Part shown: one piece after another, positions 1-6,346 of the stretch
Position numbering within the stretch: the stretch's first letter is position 1
Layout: each line of letters begins with the position of its first letter
NCBI GenBank assembly: GCA_030156465.1
Contig: JASGMO010000028.1
Location: 1 to 7,033, forward strand
Direction: 5' to 3'
From: Patescibacteria group bacterium
Lineage (GTDB): Bacteria > Patescibacteriota > Minisyncoccia > Minisyncoccales > Minisyncoccaceae
DNA length: 7,033 nt
The notes under the pieces: generated by a model
Seen by the model: only the letters and a program-made list of their open reading frames with translations
Database searches by the model: none
Told to the model about the DNA's origin: nothing
Program-made: the position numbers and the translations under genes

Positions 1-362
1 ATAACACTTCCGATATCTTTATGATTTTTAACAATTTCTTTCACTATTTTTCTTATTTCTTCTTCTGTCATTTCTTTTGGCATATAGCTCATTAAGATAT
101 CGATTTCTTCTTTTTCTTTTTCTGCTAAATCATTTCTTCCTCCCTTTTCAAAACTTTCCACACTATCTCTTCTTTTTTTAATTTCAGAAAAAATTACTGC
201 TTGAACTTCTTCGTCTGTCATTTTGCCTTCCTCAGAAGTTCCTCTTTTCTCTATCTCTTTATTTAAAATAGCAGAAATGGCCATTCTCAAAACAGAGATA
301 TTGATCTCTTTTTTTTCTTTTAAAGCAATTGTTAAATCTTCTTTGATTTTTTCAATTATCAT
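1..362 (-). CDS. yqeY: YqeY/GatB-like domain protein, 3' end beyond left edge
   Basis: The first 120 codons of a gene read on the minus strand; the C-terminus lies outside the window. Family members are usually about 150 residues, so some 30 are probably missing. The visible protein has the YqeY pattern: a helical start, VLRMAISAILNKEIEKRG at about residues 24-41, then GGRNDLAEKEKEEI (74-87) and the YMPKEMTEEEI stretch (93-103). YqeY resembles the C-terminal tail domain of GatB, the tRNA-dependent amidotransferase subunit, which suggests a tRNA-related role, but its exact function is not settled. The ATG at 362 overlaps the rpsU stop as ATGA, which fixes the start and suggests translational coupling. 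The rpsU-yqeY order is also known in Bacillus. The family call is firm; the function is not. Confidence 0.88.
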   Translation of the reverse strand, partial: MIIEKIKEDLTIALKEKKEINISVLRMAISAILNKEIEKRGTSEEGKMTDEEVQAVIFSEIKKRRDSVESFEKGGRNDLAEKEKEEIDILMSYMPKEMTEEEIRKIVKEIVKNHKDIGSV

Positions 363-568
363 AATTTCCCAAGTTTTTTGGCTCTGTCAAATTCTTTCTT
401 CTTTTCAATTCTAATTAAAGCTCCTCTTTTTTCTAAGTTTTTGCTTTTTGGTTTTTCGGCAAACCTTCTTTTTCTTGCTTCAATTAAAACACCGCTTTTT
501 TGAACTGCTTTTGTAAAGCGGTAAACTAAAGATTGTGAATTTTCTCTTGCTTGTTTCTGGATTTTCAT
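359..568 (-). CDS. rpsU: 30S ribosomal protein S21 (bS21)
   Basis: A 69-residue, strongly basic protein. The bS21 pattern is clear: an N-terminal NSQSLVYRFTKAVQKSGVL segment (about residues 10-28), then an arginine-rich EARKRRFAEKPKSK block (30-43) and a lysine/arginine-rich helical tail ending in KKLGKL. bS21 sits on the 30S platform near the 3' end of 16S rRNA and the anti-Shine-Dalgarno region, and helps initiation. The gene is third in the lepB-hisS-rpsU-yqeY operon: it starts 4 bp after hisS stops, and its TGA overlaps the yqeY ATG. The A-rich stretch before its ATG (AAAAGAAAAA) is not a proper Shine-Dalgarno. The length is normal and nothing appears broken. Confidence 0.93.
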   Translation of the reverse strand: MKIQKQARENSQSLVYRFTKAVQKSGVLIEARKRRFAEKPKSKNLEKRGALIRIEKKKEFDRAKKLGKL

Positions 569-572
569 AATA

Positions 573-1844
573 TTATTTTTCTTTTAGTATTTTTTTTAAT
601 TCTTTTACTATATTTTCTTGTTTTACTTCGACCTGTTTACTTGTTTTCATATTTCTAATTAGTATTTTTTCGTTTATTGCTTCTTTTTGGCCAAGAATAA
701 TTACTGCTTTTACTCCTAATCTACTAGCTTTTCCTAGCTGATCTTTTAGTCCACTCTTGCCAAAGCTTTCTCCAACTTTTAATCCAGCACTCCTTAATTC
801 TTCTAATATTGGTAAACTTTTCTTTTTAGCAAGAGGTCCAATTTGTGTGAAAAATATATCAGGGACATCTTTAAGTATCGGCCTACTTTTTGTTTCTTTC
901 ATTTCATTAATAATTCTTTCTATCCCAGCAGCTGCTCCACAAGCGCTAATTTCTCCCCCTCCTAATGCTTTTGCTAAGTTATCATATCTTCCTCCTCCTG
1001 CCAAGACCACACCACTTCTTGTTGATTCTATTTCAAAAACGTTTCTTGTATAATAATCTAGTCCACGGACAAGATTACTTTCTAGCGCGTAAGGTATTTT
1101 AAGTTCGTCTAGATATTCTAAAGTATCTTTAAGATATTTCTTACATTCTTCACAAAGATAATCAACACTTTGAGGAGCTTCTAGCAAAACCTGCTGACAC
1201 TTTTCATTCTTGCAATCTAGAACTCTTAGAGGATTCGTCTTCATTCTCTTTTGACAATCACCACACAATGAAGTTTTTTTACTTCTTAAATACTTCATTA
1301 AATCTTTCCTATATATTGGACGACATTTATCATCACCAATTGAATTAATCTTTATCATCAAATCTTTAAGTCCTAGCTCTTGAAGAATCTTATACATTAT
1401 TAATATTGACTGAACATCAACTATAGGATCATCCTCTCCAATAATCTCTATTCCAAATTGATTAAATTGCCTGAACCTTCCTGATTGTGGTTTTTCATAT
1501 CTAAAAAATGGTCCAAAATACCAAAGACGAACTGGCTGAGGAAGAGATAAAAGCCCATTTTCAATATATGCTCTCATTATCGGAGCTGTTCCTTCTGGTC
1601 TCAATGCTAGATAATCTCTACCCTTTGTTTTTAATGTAAACATCTCTTTTTCAACAATGTCTGTATTTTCTCCAACGCTTCTAACAAAAAGATTGAAATC
1701 TTCTAATATTGGAGTGTCTATCTTTCCAAAGTTATAAAAACTCGCAATATTTTTTACTGTGCTATAAATCTTATCATAATATGCTTGGTTTTGAGGCAGG
1801 ATATCATGAGTACCTGTTGGGCTTTGAAATTTTGGTTTTGCCAT
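573..1844 (-). CDS. hisS: Histidyl-tRNA synthetase
   Basis: A 423-residue class II aminoacyl-tRNA synthetase that charges tRNA-His with histidine using ATP in the cytoplasm; the length is normal for bacterial HisRS. Landmarks in order: SPTGTHDILP near the N-terminus (8-17), LRPEGTAP (81-88), the motif 2 loop FRYEKPQSGRFRQFNQFG (114-131), the HisRS signatures LVRGLDYYT (258-266) and GGGRYD (283-288), a motif 3-like AAAGIERI stretch (304-311), and an alpha/beta anticodon-binding domain from about 328 to the end. The insertion domain (about 170-240) holds spaced cysteines C194/C197, C211/C216 and C231/C234, which could bind a metal. The start is the ATG 4 bp after lepB stops, without a visible ribosome binding site, so expression probably depends on the lepB promoter. 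Confidence 0.97.
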   Translation of the reverse strand: MAKPKFQSPTGTHDILPQNQAYYDKIYSTVKNIASFYNFGKIDTPILEDFNLFVRSVGENTDIVEKEMFTLKTKGRDYLALRPEGTAPIMRAYIENGLLSLPQPVRLWYFGPFFRYEKPQSGRFRQFNQFGIEIIGEDDPIVDVQSILIMYKILQELGLKDLMIKINSIGDDKCRPIYRKDLMKYLRSKKTSLCGDCQKRMKTNPLRVLDCKNEKCQQVLLEAPQSVDYLCEECKKYLKDTLEYLDELKIPYALESNLVRGLDYYTRNVFEIESTRSGVVLAGGGRYDNLAKALGGGEISACGAAAGIERIINEMKETKSRPILKDVPDIFFTQIGPLAKKKSLPILEELRSAGLKVGESFGKSGLKDQLGKASRLGVKAVIILGQKEAINEKILIRNMKTSKQVEVKQENIVKELKKILKEK

Positions 1845-1848
1845 ATTT

Positions 1849-2412
1849 TTAATTTGTTGACATTGTATTCATTAGTGCTTCTATTGGAGAAAATCTAAAC
1901 ATCATTCTCCCTGTAATATTTTCTTCAGGAACAACTCCCCACCTTCTTGAATCAGAAGAATAGTTTCTATTGTCTCCCATAACAAAATATTCTTTTTCTT
2001 TTAAAATAATTGATCCCTTATTATTGTTTATTGTCCACTTTTCTAAATCGTCTTCTGTTAGATAAATACTTTCATCAACCGTAAACGTTTCTTCATCCTT
2101 TGTGATATAAATCTTACTATCTTTTATTTCAATTGTTTCTCCCGGTAAACCAATTATTCTTTTAATATATTTATTTGCTGGATTTAACGGGTATTCAAAA
2201 ACAATTACTTCACCTCTTTGAGGATCTCTTAATCTGTAAGACAATTCATCAACTATTAAATAATCTCCTGAACAATAATTAGGCTCCATTGAAGATCCTT
2301 TAACTATAAAGGGCTGGAATAGAAACGTTCTTATAGGAATAACAATTATTAGAGCAATAATTAATATCTTTAATGAGTCTAATAAAAAATCTAATACTTC
2401 TTGCAATTTCAT
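1849..2412 (-). CDS. lepB: Signal peptidase I
   Basis: With the ATG at 2412 the protein has 187 residues. It is the membrane serine protease that removes signal peptides from exported proteins. One N-terminal membrane segment (about residues 14-32) is followed by an extracytoplasmic catalytic domain. Visible motifs are GSSMEP with the nucleophile Ser41, YIKRIIGLPGE with the general base Lys84, and the C-terminal box GDNRNYSSDSR (146-156). The single membrane span and small size resemble Gram-positive SipS-type enzymes rather than E. coli LepB. A longer frame opens with TTG at 2439, but those nine extra codons would contain the promoter -10 box (2419-2424), and family alignment does not need them, so I prefer the ATG. 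It is the first gene of the leftward operon. Confidence 0.95.
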   Translation of the reverse strand: MKLQEVLDFLLDSLKILIIALIIVIPIRTFLFQPFIVKGSSMEPNYCSGDYLIVDELSYRLRDPQRGEVIVFEYPLNPANKYIKRIIGLPGETIEIKDSKIYITKDEETFTVDESIYLTEDDLEKWTINNNKGSIILKEKEYFVMGDNRNYSSDSRRWGVVPEENITGRMMFRFSPIEALMNTMSTN

Positions 2413-2447
2413 AGATTGATTATACAAGAAAAGAAGCAATTAGACAA
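2413..2447 (-). promoter_or_regulatory. Sigma70-type promoter of the lepB-hisS-rpsU-yqeY operon
   Basis: Read on the minus strand there is TTGTCT (2447-2442; 4 of 6 to the consensus -35), a 17-bp spacer and a perfect TATAAT (2424-2419). Only 6 nt (CAATCT) separate the -10 box from the lepB ATG. Transcription normally starts about 7 nt after the -10 box, so the mRNA should begin at or next to the A of the ATG and have no 5' leader. The boxes are seen directly; the start site is inferred. Confidence 0.8.
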
Positions 2448-2474
2448 GTACCTAAAAATTGGTATAATGATTAT
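2441..2474 (+). promoter_or_regulatory. Sigma70-type promoter of the pth-dprA-topA operon
   Basis: On the plus strand TAGACA (2441-2446; 5 of 6 to the consensus -35) is followed by a 16-bp spacer and a perfect TATAAT (2463-2468). TGG directly before the -10 box makes it an extended -10. The pth ATG begins 6 nt after the -10 box, again predicting a leaderless transcript. The -35 box occupies almost the same bases as the divergent lepB -35 (2442-2447), so the two promoters probably cannot be bound by polymerase at once. Confidence 0.8.
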
Positions 2475-2978
2475 ATGAAGCTAATCGTTGGGCTTGGAAA
2501 TTATGGAAAAAAATACGAAAAGACCAGACATAATTATGGTTTTTTTGTAATTGATGAATTTGCTAAAAGAAATAACTTTCCCGAATTCAAATCATCTCTA
2601 TTTTCTCTTTTGTCTATAAAGAATGATGTAATTATAGCTAAGCCCCAGACATATATGAATAATTCCGGCAAAGCAGTCAAGGCAATTGCTGATTATTATA
2701 AAATAGATCCAGAAGATATTATTGTTGTTCACGATGACGCAGACATAGAGATAGGAAAAATAAAAGAGGGCGAAAATAGAGGTTCTGCTGGACACAATGG
2801 AATTAAATCAATCATTGAATTATTAGGAACAAAAAACTTTAAAAGATTAAGAATGGGAATTAATAATTCTTTTGATTTGCCTCTTGAAGATGTTGTCTTA
2901 AAAAAATTTAACAAAGAAGAAGAGTCACTTGTCCTAAAAGCAATCAATGAAGCATGCTCTATTTTAGAGGAAAAATAA
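2475..2978 (+). CDS. pth: Peptidyl-tRNA hydrolase
   Basis: A 167-residue cytoplasmic esterase that releases tRNA from peptidyl-tRNA dropped by stalled ribosomes. The Pth fold signatures are all present: VGLGN at the N-terminus, YEKTRHNYG (14-22) with catalytic His19, KPQTYMNNSG (56-65) with Asn62, VVHDDAD (84-90) with Asp87, and SAGHNGIKSI (104-113) with Asn108. These correspond to E. coli Asn10, His20, Asn68, Asp93 and Asn114. It is somewhat shorter than the usual 185-195 residues. The usual GLGNPG reads GLGNYG here, with Tyr10 in place of proline. It is first in its operon, its ATG lies 6 nt after a perfect -10 box, and its last 25 bp overlap the start of dprA in another frame. Confidence 0.96.
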   Translation: MKLIVGLGNYGKKYEKTRHNYGFFVIDEFAKRNNFPEFKSSLFSLLSIKNDVIIAKPQTYMNNSGKAVKAIADYYKIDPEDIIVVHDDADIEIGKIKEGENRGSAGHNGIKSIIELLGTKNFKRLRMGINNSFDLPLEDVVLKKFNKEEESLVLKAINEACSILEEK

Positions 2979-3499
2979 CACATAATGATTATCACCTTGC
3001 CATTGTTGGATCAAGGAATTGTTCTTTGGAATCAAAAAAGAAACTTTTTAAAGTAATAAAAAAACTACCTCAAAATATTGTAATTGTTTCAGGTCTTGCT
3101 ATAGGAATTGATACTTGTGCTCATTTGTCAGCCATCAAAACAAATAAAAAAACAATCGCTGTTCTACCTTGCGGAATTGAAACTATTTACCCAAAACAAA
3201 ATATAGACCTAAGCCAGTTAATAATACAAAAAGGAGGAGCCATTGTTTCAGAATATGAAGGAAAAATGAGACCAACAAAAAAATCATTTATTTTAAGAAA
3301 CAAGGTAATCGCTGATTTATCAAATGCTGTTTTGGTTGCTGAAGCTCAAATAAAATCAGGGACCATGTCTACTGTTAATTTCGCACTAAAACAAAATAAG
3401 CCAATTTATGCCATCTCTGGATCAAAAGGAACTAATTACCTTTTAGAAAATAAAATTGCTTATGATTTGCCTTTACTATTTAAAAATGTTAATAATTAA
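2954..3499 (+). CDS. dprA: Minimal DprA/Smf-family protein (Rossmann core only)
   Basis: A 181-residue protein of the DprA/Smf family. In transformable bacteria DprA binds incoming single-stranded DNA, shields it and loads RecA. Family motifs: LYFRGKI at the very start (usual LYVRGEL), LAIVGSRNCS (15-24), VSGLAIGIDTCAH (45-57), IAVLPCGIETIYPKQN (68-83), IVSEYEGKMRPTK (97-109), FILRNKVIADLS (112-123) and VLVAEAQIKSGTMSTVNFAL (127-146). Only the Rossmann-like domain is present: the N-terminal SAM-like and C-terminal winged-helix domains of full-length DprA (about 290-370 residues) are missing. A TGA lies two codons upstream in frame, so ATG 2954 is the only sensible start; it falls inside pth, giving a 25-bp overlap. 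topA follows after 3 bp, a neighbour pair also found in Firmicutes. DNA processing is inferred by family; a general role in DNA handling is possible. Confidence 0.88.
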   Translation: MLYFRGKITHNDYHLAIVGSRNCSLESKKKLFKVIKKLPQNIVIVSGLAIGIDTCAHLSAIKTNKKTIAVLPCGIETIYPKQNIDLSQLIIQKGGAIVSEYEGKMRPTKKSFILRNKVIADLSNAVLVAEAQIKSGTMSTVNFALKQNKPIYAISGSKGTNYLLENKIAYDLPLLFKNVNN

Positions 3500-3502
3500 A
3501 TC

Positions 3503-5464
3503 ATGAAAACTTTGATAATTGTTGAAAGTCCAACAAAAGCTAATACTATCAAGAAATTCTTAGGCAAAGATAAAGTTGTCTTGTCTTCATATGGACACAT
3601 TAGAGACTTACCCAAAAGCAAAATTGGAATTGATACAGATAATGATTTTGAGATTAGCTATGTAATACCCACTAAAGCAAGAAAAAATTTTAATTTATTA
3701 AAAAAAGAGGCAGAAAAAAGTGATCATATATATATAGCAACCGACCCTGATCGCGAAGGAGAAGCAATCGCTTGGCATTTAGTTGAAGCGCTTGATCTTA
3801 AAAATTATAAAAGAATATCTTTCCACGAAATTACAAAAACAGCAATAGAAGAGGCCCTAAATAATCCAGAAGAGCTTAATATCAATCTAGTTAATGCACA
3901 GCAAGCAAGGCGTGCCCTAGACAGGATTGTTGGATACAAGCTTTCTCCTTTTTTATGGAAAAAAATAATGCGAGGATTGTCAGCTGGTAGAGTTCAATCG
4001 GTTGCACTTAGATTGATTGTAGACAGAGAAAATGAAATTAAAAACTTTAAACCAGAAGAATATTGGAGCATTGTTGTAATTCTTAAAAAAGACAAAGATA
4101 TTGAAGCAATCCTCAAGGTCCCTAAAATGAGCATCAAAACAGAAAAAGAAGCACGAGAAATTACTGAAGAACTAAAGAATTCTTTATATAAAGTAAAATC
4201 AATAGAAAAAAAGCAAACTAAGAAATCTCCCTTGCCACCGTTAATTACCTCTACGCTACAACAAGAAGCAGCTAAAAAGTTTGGCTATTCTTCAAAAAAA
4301 ACAATGCGACTTGCTCAAGAACTTTATGAAAAAGGTCTAATAACCTACCACAGAACTGACTCTTTAAATCTTTCTAACGAAGCACTACAAATGGCGGAAA
4401 ACTATATAAAAAAATCATTTGGAGAAAATTATTATACACACAGAGTATTTAAAACTAAAAAAAGGGCTCAAGAAGCCCATGAGGCAATTAGGCCAACCTC
4501 TACTGAAAAAAAAGAAGATTCAAAAATATATAATTTAATCTTTAATAGGTTTATCGCCTCTCAGATGAAAGAAGCACTTTTTGACTCAGTCAAAATTGAA
4601 ATTGAAACAGATAAAGAAAGAATATTGCAAGCGAATGGATCTACTTTAAAATTTGATGGTTTTCTTAAGGTTTATCCAATGAAATTTGAAGAAAAAGAAT
4701 TGCCTGAAGTAAATGAAGAAGAACAATTAGAGCTTCTTGAGGTTAATCCTCAACAACATTTCACACAGCCACCTGCTAGATATAATGAAGCAGGCCTGAT
4801 TAAGGTGCTTGAAGAAAATGAAATTGGAAGACCATCAACATATGCTCCCATTATTTCTACAATACAATTAAGAAATTATGTTGAAAAAAACAAAGATAGA
4901 AGATTTGAGCCAACAGAAATAGGAATAAATGTAAATGAAATGCTTTCAAGTAATTTTCCTGAAATTGTAGATGTTAAATTCACCGCTAAATTAGAAAATA
5001 ATTTAGACGATGTCGCTATTGGCAAAGAAAACTGGAAAGAGTTATTAAGGAAGTTTTATATTCCGTTTAATAAAAACTTAGAAGAAAAATATGAAAATGT
5101 TGAAAGAAAGACACCAGAACCAGTAATGACTGATGAACTCTGTCCAAAGTGTGGCAAGCAAATGATGATTAAGATAGGAAGATTTGGAAAGTTTCTAGCT
5201 TGTTCTGGCTTCCCAGAATGCAAAACAACCAAAAATATTAATGACGAAACAAAAAAAACTGGAGTTAAGTGTCCTAAGTGTGATCAAGCTGAATTAGTTT
5301 TGAAAAAATCAAAAAGAGGAAAAGTGTTCTATGGTTGTCCTAATTGGCCAGATTGTGACTTTGCTCTCTGGGATAAGCCAACAGGGAATTTTTGTCCTAA
5401 ATGTAATTCTTTAATGGTAGAAAAAGGCAAAAAGGAAAAGTGTTCAAACAAAAATTGTGAATAA
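3503..5464 (+). CDS. topA: DNA topoisomerase I (type IA)
   Basis: A 653-residue type IA topoisomerase that relaxes negative supercoils by passing one strand through a transient break. It begins with a Toprim domain: IIVESPTKA with Glu8, SYGHIRDLP (29-37), and DPDREGEAIAWH with Asp81, Asp83 and Glu85 as the metal site. AGRVQSVALRLIVDRE (161-176) follows. The active site is LITYHRTDS with Tyr282 as nucleophile and Arg284; the residue after the tyrosine is His where Met is usual. EAHEAIRPTS (324-333) and GRPSTYAPIISTIQ (442-455) are also typical. The C-terminus carries three four-cysteine zinc modules: C547/C550/C567/C573, C590/C593/C612/C618 and C631/C634/C647/C652. The protein is shorter than E. 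coli TopA (865) but complete. It is last in the pth-dprA-topA operon, with no Shine-Dalgarno before its ATG. Confidence 0.97.
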   Translation: MKTLIIVESPTKANTIKKFLGKDKVVLSSYGHIRDLPKSKIGIDTDNDFEISYVIPTKARKNFNLLKKEAEKSDHIYIATDPDREGEAIAWHLVEALDLKNYKRISFHEITKTAIEEALNNPEELNINLVNAQQARRALDRIVGYKLSPFLWKKIMRGLSAGRVQSVALRLIVDRENEIKNFKPEEYWSIVVILKKDKDIEAILKVPKMSIKTEKEAREITEELKNSLYKVKSIEKKQTKKSPLPPLITSTLQQEAAKKFGYSSKKTMRLAQELYEKGLITYHRTDSLNLSNEALQMAENYIKKSFGENYYTHRVFKTKKRAQEAHEAIRPTSTEKKEDSKIYNLIFNRFIASQMKEALFDSVKIEIETDKERILQANGSTLKFDGFLKVYPMKFEEKELPEVNEEEQLELLEVNPQQHFTQPPARYNEAGLIKVLEENEIGRPSTYAPIISTIQLRNYVEKNKDRRFEPTEIGINVNEMLSSNFPEIVDVKFTAKLENNLDDVAIGKENWKELLRKFYIPFNKNLEEKYENVERKTPEPVMTDELCPKCGKQMMIKIGRFGKFLACSGFPECKTTKNINDETKKTGVKCPKCDQAELVLKKSKRGKVFYGCPNWPDCDFALWDKPTGNFCPKCNSLMVEKGKKEKCSNKNCE

Positions 5465-5479
5465 TTATTTTCTCAATTT
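5452..5479. terminator. Possible weak hairpin at the topA/parB convergence
   Basis: An imperfect inverted repeat spans the two abutting stop codons: arms 5452-5461 and 5470-5479 pair with one T-T mismatch around an 8-nt loop. The stem is AT-rich with only two G-C pairs. On the minus strand (end of parB) it is followed by a T-rich run, TTTGTTTG-like; on the plus strand there is no clear T tract. It could slow or stop transcription leaving parB, but it is weak, and the bases are also coding for both C-termini. Confidence 0.25.
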
Positions 5480-6346
5480 CTTCAACCATTGATTAATCTC
5501 ATCTATAGAATGAAAATCAAAACTTAAGCGAATGGCTGTTTTCTTTTTTTCTATTTTAATATCGTCTAGGTTAAGTACTTGTTTCACTTTTTTTTCTAAG
5601 AATTCATCTACTCCACTTTTAACGGGCTTTTTTACTTCTTTTTTCTTAGCCATTGCTCCAGCATTTCTCTCTCTTACCCTTCTTTCCGTTTCTCTTACAG
5701 AATAACCATTGGCGATAATTTCATCTAAAAGTTCTTTAATTAATTTATTTTCTTTTGCCCCCAATAGCGCTCTTGCATGACCTTCTGAAATTACACTACT
5801 TTTTAACGCACTCTTAACTTCTTCTGGTAAAGATAAAAGCCTCAAGCTGTTTGTTACAACTTCCCTACTCATTCCCGAAAGTTTGGCAATTTCCTTGTCT
5901 AATAATCCAAACTCTTTCTTCAATTGCTTAAATGCTTCTGCTTTATCTATTGGATTAAGATTTTTCCTTTGAACATTTTCAATTAATGCAACCTCTAGTC
6001 TTTCTTTATTCGTCTGTTCTTTAATTATTGCAGGAATTTGTTTTAACCCTAATATTTTTGACGCCCTCCATCTTCTTTCTCCAGCAACGATTTGGTATTC
6101 ACAAGAGATTCCCTTTTCATTTTTTTTCTCAATCTTATTGACAATGATTGGCTGAATCATTCCATATTTTTTAATAGAATCTGCTAATGACTGAAGAGCT
6201 TCTTCATCAAAATCTTTTCTTGGTTGATAAGGGTTTGGTTTAATTTTTTCTGTTTCAATCCAAAAAATAAAGTCTTTTCTTACTTTTTCTTCGTTTATTG
6301 ATGAATCCTTCTTAGGGATTAATGATTCTATTCCTTTTCCTATCAT
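5465..6346 (-). CDS. parB: Chromosome-partitioning protein ParB (Spo0J/Noc family)
   Basis: A 293-residue ParB, a normal length for the chromosomal type. It binds parS sites, closes as a CTP-dependent clamp and spreads on DNA near the origin, and it stimulates the ParA ATPase. The start MIGKGIESLIP matches the ParA-interacting N-terminal tail of the family (GLGKGLxALIP). The N-terminal ParB/Sulfiredoxin-like domain includes IKPNPYQPRKDFD (35-47), the CTP-binding box GERRWRAS (89-96) and ENVQRKNLNP (123-132). A helix-turn-helix follows at about 147-173 (KEIAKLSGMSREVVTNSLRLL), then a lysine-rich linker (about 226-245) and a C-terminal dimerisation domain (about 246-293). The ATG overlaps the parA stop as ATGA. 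Its stop codon directly abuts that of topA, which runs the other way. Confidence 0.96.
   Translation of the reverse strand: MIGKGIESLIPKKDSSINEEKVRKDFIFWIETEKIKPNPYQPRKDFDEEALQSLADSIKKYGMIQPIIVNKIEKKNEKGISCEYQIVAGERRWRASKILGLKQIPAIIKEQTNKERLEVALIENVQRKNLNPIDKAEAFKQLKKEFGLLDKEIAKLSGMSREVVTNSLRLLSLPEEVKSALKSSVISEGHARALLGAKENKLIKELLDEIIANGYSVRETERRVRERNAGAMAKKKEVKKPVKSGVDEFLEKKVKQVLNLDDIKIEKKKTAIRLSFDFHSIDEINQWLKKLRK

Noticed and set aside
223..414. Plus-strand open frame of 63 codons
   Set aside because: It lies antisense to yqeY and rpsU, which have clear family motifs; its hydrophobic, phenylalanine-rich product is what the reverse strand of lysine/glutamate-rich genes gives.
757..1053. Plus-strand open frame of 98 codons
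   Set aside because: It is fully antisense to the hisS catalytic and anticodon-binding regions and has no recognisable domain or start signal.
2413..2474. Riboswitch, T-box or leader peptide in the only intergenic region
   Set aside because: The 62 bp are taken up by the two promoters, and with a 6-nt gap between -10 box and ATG there is no room for a structured leader.
2598..2795. Minus-strand open frame of 65 codons inside pth
   Set aside because: Antisense shadow of conserved pth motifs, no promoter or family similarity seen.
2729..2995. Minus-strand open frame of 88 codons over the pth/dprA junction
   Set aside because: Antisense to pth and the dprA start; low-complexity serine/phenylalanine product with no signature.
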